From: Chloroflexota bacterium
GTDB lineage: Bacteria; Chloroflexota; Anaerolineae; Aggregatilineales; Phototrophicaceae
Direction: 5' to 3'
DNA length: 7,408 bases
Assembly: GCA_003242205.1 (NCBI GenBank)
Contig: QGUR01000234.1
Location: 1 to 7,408, forward strand
This document shows positions 1-5,963 of the stretch, piece after piece. Made by a program: the position numbers and the translations under genes. The notes beneath the pieces are model-generated. The model ran no database searches. It was not told the DNA's origin and worked only from the letters and a program-made list of their open reading frames with translations. Each line of letters starts with the position of its first letter. The first letter of the stretch is position 1.

Positions 1-243
1 TTCCTGGAGCCGAACTAATTTGACCCTCTGCTCTATCTTGCCGCCCATCGTGGACGTGTGGTATCGTGCCACGAACTGGTGCGGGAGGTGCGCGGTTATG
101 CCGTCGATGAGACGGAAGCGCGCGAGGTCATTCGCCCGCACGTTAGCAACCTGCGCCGGAAGCTCAAAGCTGCCGGGCAGGACGCCGATGTCATCGTCAA
201 CGTGCGCGGTATTGGCTACCGCCTGAGTGAACAGGTCAATTAA
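1..243 (+). pseudogene. OmpR/PhoB-type response regulator, C-terminal winged-helix fragment with an in-frame stop
   Basis: The frame running from base 1 to the TAA at 241-243 encodes a winged-helix DNA-binding domain of the Trans_reg_C type found at the C-terminus of two-component response regulators. Visible family landmarks are FDPLLYLAAHRGRVVS (first helix), ELVREVRGY, RPHVSNLRRKL (recognition helix) and VRGIGYRL (the wing hairpin before the C-terminus). The codons before the first helix read F-L-E-P-N-stop-F-D, and the TAA at 16-18 falls where the family usually has Glu (L-x-P-x-E-F-D), so one GAA-to-TAA change explains it. The frame is otherwise intact. The receiver domain would lie upstream of the window. 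A GTG at 58 could restart translation, but the product would lack the N-terminal strands and most of helix 1. The domain call is firm; whether the gene is truly dead depends on whether the stop is real. Confidence 0.72.
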
Positions 244-252
244 ATCTACGCT

Positions 253-1899
253 ATGCTGAAACGAATAGCCCTTGTTCTGGGAGCCGTTTGGCTGCTGGTT
301 ATGCCTGTGCGCGCGCAGCCCGATCCGGTGCTGTCGATGCCGCTGGAGCGACGGGTCGCGCAGATGTTCATGGTCACACTACACGGCGCGGGCATGACTG
401 AGGTGGGAGCGCAGTTTCTGCGACAGTACCAGCCGGGCGGCGTTGTGCTCTTTGCGGCCAACGTGACAACGCCCGATCAGGTCACACGCCTTACCAACGA
501 CTTCCAGCGCACGATCACCGAAGCCGGCGGGCCACCGCTGCTCATCGCCATTGATCAGGAGGGGGGCGTGGTCGCGCGGCTGACGCAGGGCTTCACCGTT
601 TTCCCTTCACCGTTTGTGACCACAGCGGCGGGCGATGAAATGGCCTACCGCGCCGGCCAGATCGTGGCGCAGGAGCTGCGCGCGGTCGGCATCAATATGA
701 ATCTGGCCCCGGTCGCCGATCTGATCACCAATCGCAATAACCCGATTATCCAGCGCCGCTCGTACAGCAACAGCCCGGACATTGGCGGGCGCACCATCGC
801 CCAGATTGTTCGCGGCACACAGTCCATGAACGTGCTGGCGACGGTCAAGCACTTTCCGGGCCACGGCGAATCGACGCACGACTCGCATGGCGAGCTGGGA
901 TCGATCAACCTGCCTGCCGAGCGATTGCGCGCTGTCGAACTGGAACCATTCCGTCAGGCAATCGCGGCTGATGTCGCCGCCGTGATGACGGCGCATATCT
1001 GGTATCCGGCGTTTGATGAGGTGCGCCGCGCGGCGACGCTTTCGCCGCCGATTGTGACCGGGCTGTTGCGCGAGGAACTGGGCTTTCAGGGCCTGATCGT
1101 CACCGATGCCATGGACATGAACGCCATCGACATGGAAGTTCATTTCGCCGAGGCGATGGTGCAGGCGGTGGAGGCGGGCGTTGACTTGCTGACGATGGGG
1201 CCGAGCTTTGCGCTGGACATCGCTGAACAGTCGATTCAGGCGGTCGTTGCCGCTGTCGAAAGCGGGCGGATTCCGGAAGAGCGCATCAACGAGTCGGTCC
1301 GGCGCATTCTGGCATATAAGGAAAAGTTCGGCATTCTCGACTGGGAACCGCTGGACGAGGCAACTGCCGTACAGCGCGTCGATTTCGCCGCTCACGAGCA
1401 GTTCATCGACGAGTTGTTCCAGAAAGCCGTGACCATCGCTTACGATCGCAACGATTTGCTGCCGCTGACGCCTGATCGCAGCATTGCGATGATCTTTCTG
1501 GGCACGCGCTACCAGATCAAGAATGAGTGCGAGCAGTACAACCCCAACATTCGCTGGCTCTCGGTCAACGAGTCTCCGACCGACGAGCAGATCCGCTGGG
1601 CGGCGCAGATGGGGCGCGAGGCTGATGTCGCCGTTGTCTGGACTCAGGACGCGATCAACGTGCCGGAACAGCAGGCGCTGGTGAACGCCATGCCACAGGA
1701 AAAGACGGTCGCGGTTGCGTTGTGGTCGCCTTTCGACTGGCAGACCTACCCGAACGTCGCTGCCTATGTCGCGCTCTATTCTCCGGCGCGCCAGTCCGTT
1801 CCTGCGGCCTGCGCGGTGCTGTTCGGCGCAATTCCGGCCAACGGACGGCTTGCTGTCACGCTCTCGCTGGAGCTTGAGGCCGGCGCGCGAGCGCAGTAG
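253..1899 (+). CDS. Secreted glycoside hydrolase family 3 beta-N-acetylhexosaminidase (NagZ-like)
   Basis: This 548-residue GH3 enzyme is predicted to remove terminal N-acetylhexosamine (typically GlcNAc) from glycans such as peptidoglycan fragments. Residues 1-21 form a signal peptide (MLKR, a hydrophobic core, then V-R-A before Gln22) with no lipobox Cys, so it should be exported and not lipid-anchored. The TIM-barrel domain (about 25-370) carries AIDQEGG (Asp101), the NagZ signature KHFPGHGESTHDSH at 199-212 and VTDAMDM. By family alignment Asp210/His212 are the acid-base dyad and Asp285 is the nucleophile. Residues from about 390 to the end form a second, GH3_C-like alpha/beta domain. This matches the secreted two-domain NagZ of Bacillus (about 640 aa) better than the single-domain cytoplasmic NagZ of proteobacteria (about 340 aa), though it is somewhat shorter. 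The ATG at 253 lies 9 nt after the preceding stop and lacks a clear Shine-Dalgarno sequence, but it is the start that gives a proper signal peptide. The exact substrate is not determined by the sequence. Confidence 0.9.
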   Translation: MLKRIALVLGAVWLLVMPVRAQPDPVLSMPLERRVAQMFMVTLHGAGMTEVGAQFLRQYQPGGVVLFAANVTTPDQVTRLTNDFQRTITEAGGPPLLIAIDQEGGVVARLTQGFTVFPSPFVTTAAGDEMAYRAGQIVAQELRAVGINMNLAPVADLITNRNNPIIQRRSYSNSPDIGGRTIAQIVRGTQSMNVLATVKHFPGHGESTHDSHGELGSINLPAERLRAVELEPFRQAIAADVAAVMTAHIWYPAFDEVRRAATLSPPIVTGLLREELGFQGLIVTDAMDMNAIDMEVHFAEAMVQAVEAGVDLLTMGPSFALDIAEQSIQAVVAAVESGRIPEERINESVRRILAYKEKFGILDWEPLDEATAVQRVDFAAHEQFIDELFQKAVTIAYDRNDLLPLTPDRSIAMIFLGTRYQIKNECEQYNPNIRWLSVNESPTDEQIRWAAQMGREADVAVVWTQDAINVPEQQALVNAMPQEKTVAVALWSPFDWQTYPNVAAYVALYSPARQSVPAACAVLFGAIPANGRLAVTLSLELEAGARAQ

Positions 1900-1914
1900 A
1901 TCACTTTATCGAGC

Positions 1915-1958
1915 CTGCGTTCCTCGTCTTCTTGTCCTACGAAAGGCGGGGAACGCGG
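1915..1958 (+). terminator. Stem-loop after the GH3 gene, probable transcription end or 3' stabiliser
   Basis: Bases 1915-1930 (CTGCGTTCCTCGTCTT) pair with 1943-1958 (AAGGCGGGGAACGCGG) in a 16-bp uninterrupted stem that includes three G-U wobbles, closing a 12-nt loop. The wobbles are valid only in RNA read from the + strand; on the other strand they become A-C mismatches. This fits a role in the transcript of the GH3 gene, whose stop is 15 nt upstream. No run of T follows (only a CTTTCG), so it is not a canonical intrinsic terminator. It may instead pause polymerase or protect the 3' end. Confidence 0.5.
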
Positions 1959-1993
1959 CTTTCGAACGCTAAGCCCACACCCGTCAAATCACC

Positions 1994-2030
1994 GCCCGAA
2001 TCGTGTCTTGTTCCCAGGGCCGGTTCGGGT
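1994..2030 (+). other. Second stem-loop in the GH3-clp intergenic region
   Basis: Bases 1994-2003 (GCCCGAATCG) pair with 2021-2030 (CGGTTCGGGT), giving 10 bp with two G-U wobbles and a 17-nt loop. It is followed by an AT-rich stretch (TACCTTTATAAC). It could be a second weak terminator or part of the control region of the downstream ATPase gene. The sequence does not decide between these. I see no CIRCE-type heat-shock operator (TTAGCACTC-N9-GAGTGCTAA) here. Confidence 0.35.
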
Positions 2031-2036
2031 TACCTT

Positions 2037-2080
2037 TATAACTACTTCCATTTACATATAAAACGAGGAAACCTGCAGGC
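2037..2080 (+). promoter_or_regulatory. AT-rich leader with possible -10 element and ribosome binding site for the Clp-like gene
   Basis: Bases 2031-2063 are much richer in A/T than their surroundings and contain TATAAC (2037-2042) and TATAAA (2057-2062), either of which could be a -10 hexamer. Neither has a convincing -35 element at 16-18 bp: the nearest, TTGTTC at 2009-2014, is 22 bp from the first. A GAGG at 2065-2068 lies 12 nt before the ATG at 2081, a slightly long but usable Shine-Dalgarno spacing. The position after two stem-loops and before a long gene makes a promoter here plausible, but the exact elements are guesses. Confidence 0.3.
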
Positions 2081-4321
2081 ATGGGAACACTCAATCCCGA
2101 CTTGCTGACGAAAGACATGGACGCGGTGCTCAATGACGCCGTGCAACTGAAGGATCAGTATCGTAAAACGACGTTGATGCCTGAGCTGATTCTGCTGGCG
2201 TTGCTTCGCCGGCCGGACACGGCGGCGGCTCGTCTGCTCGAACAGTTCAAAAATACGCGTGGGGCCGACCTTGAACGGCTGGAGCGGCAGGTTCATTTGG
2301 CCGCCGAAAGCCGGCGCGATCAGGATGGAAACCTCGACTTCATGGCGCGAAACAACCGTCTGGTTCCGCTCTCGCGCCAGACAATCATCCTGCTGGACGA
2401 TGCGTTAAGCGTCGCGAACTCGGTCGATCAGGTGCGGGTTGATACCGACCATGTGCTTAGCGTGCTGGCGGAAAGCTCGATGAGCACCAGTGGTCTGCTG
2501 CGCCAGCATGGCATTACCCCGAAGGCGATTTCCGACATCCTGAGCGACTCGCAGATGCTGGATCGCCGCGCCAACGGCACGACGCAGGATTATGTCGCCG
2601 GAGCCAAAAGCGGCAAGCTGCGCGCCGTTTACTTCCGAGAGAGCCTGTTGCGCGACATGATCAACATCCTGTCGCAGGCCGTTAACCGGCATATCATTTT
2701 GGTCGGGCCGGATGGTGTGGGCAAGCGCACTCTGGCGTATAGTCTGGCGCTGCTGATGTCCGAGGGGAAGGGGCCGCTGGGCCTCAACAGCCTTGTTCAG
2801 GTCGATGAAACCGCGTTGCTCGACAACGACCAGAAAGCGGTTCGGGCCGGGTTGAATCAGGCGCGGGGTGGCATCTTCTTCATTCCGCACCTTCACCGTT
2901 TCTTCGGCGGCCCGATGAAAGCCGAGTTCTCCAAATCGACCGCGCTGATTCAGAAGGCGTTTCTGGATAACGACCCGGTAGTCATCGGCACGACGAACGA
3001 TCTGGAATACAACGCGCGACTGGCGAACGTCAATGCGATTGTCGAGCACAGTCAGATTCTGCGCGTGCCGGAGCCGTCGGTCGAAGAAACGATTGAAATC
3101 CTTAAGGTACTAAAGCCGCACCTCGAAGCCGACTACCAGCTTCCGATTACCGATGAGGCGATCATGCTGGCGGCGCGGCTGGCCAAGCGCTACATGACGT
3201 CTCAGCCGCTGCCACGCAGCGCCGAACATCTGCTGCACCGGACTGCGGCGATGGTCAGTATGAGCCGGCAGAGTAATCTGGCCTTTAAACCGCCGGTGAG
3301 CGCTACAGATGGCCTCGATTCGGAGGACATCACGCTGGCGGCCAGCCAGATTACCGGCATCCCCGTGAGCAAGCTGGGTCAGGATGAGCGCCTGCGTTAT
3401 GCCAGCATGGTTGAGCATTTGCAGGAGCGCGTGATCGGTCAGGATGAAGCTGTGCTGGCCGTGAGCCGGGCGATCAAGACCGCGCGCGTTGGGCTGAAGG
3501 ACCCGCGTCGCCCGATTGGCGCATTTCTGTTCCTTGGGCCGACCGGCGTTGGCAAGACCGAGCTGGCGCGGGCGTTGGCCGAATTCATGTTCGGCACTGA
3601 AGATGCGATGCTGCCGCTGGACATGAGCGAATTCAAGGACGAAAGCAGCCTCAACCGTCTGATTGGATCGCCCAGCGGCTATGTCGATAGCGAGGCGGGC
3701 GGTCAGTTGACCGAGCGCGTGCGCAAACAGCCGTATACGATTGTCCTGTTCGACGAGGTGGAAAAGGCGCACCCGCGCATCCTCGATATTCTGCTACAGG
3801 TGATCGAGGAAGGACGGCTGACCGACGGGCGTGGCAACATAACTTATTTCAGCGAGACGGTGATTATCCTGACGAGCAATCTCGGGGCCGAGGAACTGGC
3901 CGTTCCGGTGATTACGGACGAGGTGCGCGAGGCGGCGATGGAAGAAGTGCGGACTTTCTTCCGTCCCGAATTCCTCAACCGTCTGGACGAAATCATCATG
4001 TTCAACGCGCTGACGACGGAACAACTGCGCGACATTCTGCACCTTCTGTTGCGGCGGGAGAACCAGATGGCGCGCGAGCGCGGCCTGCTGCTGGACTTTA
4101 CGGATCGCGCCGTGGAGTGGATGCTGGCGCAGAACGACGAGCCTGAATACGGCGCGCGACCACTGAGGCGCATCATCCGTCGCTACGTGCGCGAGCCGCT
4201 GGCCGATTTCCTGTTGCGCGCCAACCCGCCTTCGAGCACGCATGTCACGATCGACGTGGATGAGAACGGCGAACTGCATTTTGCTGCGCTCACCGCTGAT
4301 GGCACGGAGATGAAAGTCTAG
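2081..4321 (+). CDS. Clp/Hsp100-family AAA+ ATPase with a degenerate first ATPase module
   Basis: This 746-residue protein has the ClpA/ClpB/ClpC layout: a doubled Clp N-domain (about 1-155), a first AAA+ module (about 185-400), the linker TGIPVSKL (425-432) and VIGQDEAV (451-458), and a second AAA+ module with C-terminal lid (to the end). The second module is complete: Walker A GPTGVGKT (486-493), pore loop GYV with Tyr534, Walker B LFDE (Asp558/Glu559), arginine finger RPEFLNR (Arg634) and sensor 2 GARPLRR (691-697). The first module is not. Its Walker A reads GPDGVGKR (209-216), with Arg for Ser/Thr. Its Walker B reads FFIPHLH, with Pro269-His270 for Asp-Glu. The usual LERRF arginine-finger stretch is VEHSQ (321-325), and the KYRG pore loop is gone. 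No ClpB-type coiled-coil middle domain is present. The TSNLGAEEL-to-RPEF interval is short and lacks a ClpC/ClpA-like ClpP-docking tripeptide. I infer an unfoldase or remodelling ATPase driven by the second ring and probably independent of ClpP. Its substrates are unknown. Confidence 0.85.
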   Translation: MGTLNPDLLTKDMDAVLNDAVQLKDQYRKTTLMPELILLALLRRPDTAAARLLEQFKNTRGADLERLERQVHLAAESRRDQDGNLDFMARNNRLVPLSRQTIILLDDALSVANSVDQVRVDTDHVLSVLAESSMSTSGLLRQHGITPKAISDILSDSQMLDRRANGTTQDYVAGAKSGKLRAVYFRESLLRDMINILSQAVNRHIILVGPDGVGKRTLAYSLALLMSEGKGPLGLNSLVQVDETALLDNDQKAVRAGLNQARGGIFFIPHLHRFFGGPMKAEFSKSTALIQKAFLDNDPVVIGTTNDLEYNARLANVNAIVEHSQILRVPEPSVEETIEILKVLKPHLEADYQLPITDEAIMLAARLAKRYMTSQPLPRSAEHLLHRTAAMVSMSRQSNLAFKPPVSATDGLDSEDITLAASQITGIPVSKLGQDERLRYASMVEHLQERVIGQDEAVLAVSRAIKTARVGLKDPRRPIGAFLFLGPTGVGKTELARALAEFMFGTEDAMLPLDMSEFKDESSLNRLIGSPSGYVDSEAGGQLTERVRKQPYTIVLFDEVEKAHPRILDILLQVIEEGRLTDGRGNITYFSETVIILTSNLGAEELAVPVITDEVREAAMEEVRTFFRPEFLNRLDEIIMFNALTTEQLRDILHLLLRRENQMARERGLLLDFTDRAVEWMLAQNDEPEYGARPLRRIIRRYVREPLADFLLRANPPSSTHVTIDVDENGELHFAALTADGTEMKV

Positions 4322-4452
4322 CATCTGGAAAGCAAGCCCTTCATGCCGGAACCGCTTTAGCCGTGGCCGTCACGTGGGAACGGTCGCCGGAAGCAGGCCC
4401 GGCCTTTGAAGGGCTTGTTGCTGCGGGCTTCGCCAAAATAGGAGACGAAATA
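4322..4452 (+). promoter_or_regulatory. Structured non-coding leader between the Clp-like gene and the phosphohexomutase
   Basis: This 131-nt gap holds a 13-bp inverted repeat: 4331-4343 (AGCAAGCCCTTCA) pairs with 4407-4419 (TGAAGGGCTTGTT), one G-U wobble. Inside it, 4365-4370 (GGCCGT) pairs with 4380-4385 (ACGGTC) around a 9-nt loop. A further GCGGGCTT at 4423-4430 could compete for the AAGCCC of the left arm, close to the ribosome binding site AGGAG at 4440-4444, which sits 8 nt before the ATG. A GTG at 4363 in the frame of the next gene could add 30 residues, but that stretch resembles nothing in the family and lies within the hairpin. No T-run follows the main stem, so this is not a standard terminator. 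It may be a leader RNA, a 3' stabilising structure or chance. Confidence 0.45.
4440..4444 (+). promoter_or_regulatory. Ribosome binding site deciding the phosphohexomutase start
   Basis: AGGAG lies 8 nt before the ATG at 4453, an ideal spacing. It supports this start over the in-frame GTG at 4363, which has no comparable site and would add 30 residues unlike the family. Confidence 0.75.
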
Positions 4453-5877
4453 ATGACGCAGTTGGATACAACGATTTTTCGCAAGTATGACATTCGCGGC
4501 ACGGTTGGCGGCGATAACCCGCAGTTGACGGAAGACGTCGCCCGGCTGGTCGGCAAGGCGCTCGGCACCTATCTGCCCAAGCAGTTTGGAACCGAGCGTG
4601 TGTTTGTCGGCAGCGATAACCGGCTGACATCACCGCCGCTGAAGATCGGTCTGATCGAAGGACTGCTTTCGACGGGCATGGATGTGACCGATATCGGCCA
4701 GGTGCTGACGCCGACGGTTTATTTTGCCTCGGCGAGCTATGGCGCGAAGGGGGCCGGTGTCATGATTACCGGCAGCCATCTGGAGACGAAGTACAACGGC
4801 ATCAAGATGGCCTATGGCCCGCTGGCACTGGCCGATCAGCAAATTGTTGATTTGCTGGAGATCATCCAGTCGGGCGAGTTTGCGAGTGGGCAGGGGACTC
4901 TGACGGAAGACCCCGGCATGATTCGCAAACACATGGAGACGATCAAGAGCAAGGTCAAAATCCACCGGCCTTTGACTGTCGTGCTCGACGCCGGCAATGG
5001 CCTTAGCGGCAGCATTGTGTCTCCGGTGCTCGAAGAACTGGGCATTACCGTTCACTGCCTGTACTGCGAGTCGGATGGCACGTATCCCAACCACCTGCCG
5101 AACCCGGAAGACCCGGAAATGACGAAAGATCTGGAAGCGAAGGTCGTCGAAATTGGCGCTGATCTGGGGCTGGCGTTCGACGGCGACGCGGACCGCTGTG
5201 GCTTCATCGACAACCACGGGCATCACATCGCCGCCGACCGTCTGCTGGCGCTGCTGGCGCGTGACCTGTTGCAGCGGCAACCCGGCGCGACCATCGTTTT
5301 CGATGTCAAATCCTCGCGCGCGCTGCCTGATGAAATCCGGCGCTATGGCGGCAAGCCGCTGATGTGGAAAACCGGCCATAGCCTGATGAAGCGCAAAATG
5401 CACGAGGTCAATTCGCCGCTTGGGGGGGAAGTCAGCGGACACCTCTTCACGGGTGAGGATTATTACGGCTTTGACGACGCGCCGCTGATCGCGCTGCGAA
5501 CGCTGGAGATCATCTCCAAATCCGACAAAACGGTGTCCGAACTGTTCGATGAGATTCCGAAGCTGGAGGCGACGCCGGAGATTATCCTATCCACGCCCGA
5601 TGCGCTCAAATGGCAGATCATCGACGAAATCACCGACGAGCTAAAAGACAGGTACGAGGTCATCACGCTCGACGGCGTGCGTGCGGAGTTCGATCAGGGC
5701 TGGGGATTGGTGCGCGCCAGCAACACGCAGCCGGCGATCACCATGCGCTTTGAAGCCACCGACCGGGAACGTCTTGTCGAGTACATGAATCTCTTCAAGC
5801 AGCAGCTTGAAAAGCATCCCGAGATCGACCTGACCAAACTCAACGATCAGATCGCGGCTTTCAGCCAACCGGCGTAA
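4453..5877 (+). CDS. Phosphomannomutase/phosphoglucomutase (AlgC-type alpha-D-phosphohexomutase)
   Basis: This 474-residue cytoplasmic enzyme should interconvert hexose 6-phosphate and hexose 1-phosphate (mannose and/or glucose) through a phosphoserine, feeding GDP-mannose or UDP/dTDP-glucose synthesis for surface glycans. The four active-site elements appear in the usual order: the phosphoserine loop TGSH with Ser108; the Mg-binding DGDADR (Asp243, Asp245, Asp247); the sugar-specificity loop GGEVSGH (Glu326, Ser328, His330); and the phosphate loop RASNT (Arg421-Thr425). Spacing and numbering are nearly those I recall for Pseudomonas AlgC, and the start FRKYDIRG is also typical. After TGSH the usual Asn-Pro-Pro is replaced by Leu-Glu-Thr (110-112), which is unusual. 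The ATG at 4453 is preferred because AGGAG lies 8 nt upstream and the protein then begins like its relatives. The gene follows the Clp-like gene after 131 nt and ends before a strong terminator. Confidence 0.93.
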   Translation: MTQLDTTIFRKYDIRGTVGGDNPQLTEDVARLVGKALGTYLPKQFGTERVFVGSDNRLTSPPLKIGLIEGLLSTGMDVTDIGQVLTPTVYFASASYGAKGAGVMITGSHLETKYNGIKMAYGPLALADQQIVDLLEIIQSGEFASGQGTLTEDPGMIRKHMETIKSKVKIHRPLTVVLDAGNGLSGSIVSPVLEELGITVHCLYCESDGTYPNHLPNPEDPEMTKDLEAKVVEIGADLGLAFDGDADRCGFIDNHGHHIAADRLLALLARDLLQRQPGATIVFDVKSSRALPDEIRRYGGKPLMWKTGHSLMKRKMHEVNSPLGGEVSGHLFTGEDYYGFDDAPLIALRTLEIISKSDKTVSELFDEIPKLEATPEIILSTPDALKWQIIDEITDELKDRYEVITLDGVRAEFDQGWGLVRASNTQPAITMRFEATDRERLVEYMNLFKQQLEKHPEIDLTKLNDQIAAFSQPA

Positions 5878-5901
5878 GCGCGTAACAATCGTGTTTCATG
5901 T

Positions 5902-5931
5902 CTGGACCGGCATAATTGCCGGTCCAGTTTT
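5902..5931 (+). terminator. Rho-independent terminator after the phosphohexomutase gene
   Basis: A perfect 11-bp GC-rich stem pairs CTGGACCGGCA (5902-5912) with TGCCGGTCCAG (5917-5927) around the 4-nt loop TAAT, immediately followed by TTTT (5928-5931) and then GTTG. It starts 24 nt after the stop of the phosphohexomutase gene. This is the clearest regulatory signal in the window and probably separates that gene from the methyltransferase gene. Confidence 0.88.
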
Positions 5932-5963
5932 GTTGCCGGGCAACCGGCTTTCAGGGGAAATCC

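Noticed and set aside
607..1395. A 262-codon minus-strand open frame inside the GH3 gene
   Set aside because: It lies antisense to the catalytic core of a well-supported enzyme, and its translation resembles no family and is rich in Arg and His, as expected of a shadow frame.
2072..2079. Palindrome CCTGCAGG just before the Clp-like start as an operator
   Set aside because: An 8-bp palindrome is short, stands alone and lies between the ribosome binding site and the start codon. No second copy or known operator match was seen.
2405..3772. Two minus-strand open frames of 214 and 220 codons inside the Clp-like gene
   Set aside because: Both are antisense to conserved AAA+ motifs and show no domain character or upstream ribosome binding site. 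They are explained by GC-rich codon usage.
4363..4452. N-terminal extension of the phosphohexomutase from GTG 4363
   Set aside because: The 30 extra residues match nothing at the N-terminus of this family, and a strong AGGAG sits at ideal spacing before ATG 4453.
5422..5428. Run of seven G in the phosphohexomutase gene as a possible phase-variation or frameshift site
   Set aside because: The frame is intact on both sides and the run encodes the conserved Gly-Gly-Glu of the sugar loop. A single short G-run in a GC-rich gene is not evidence of phase variation.
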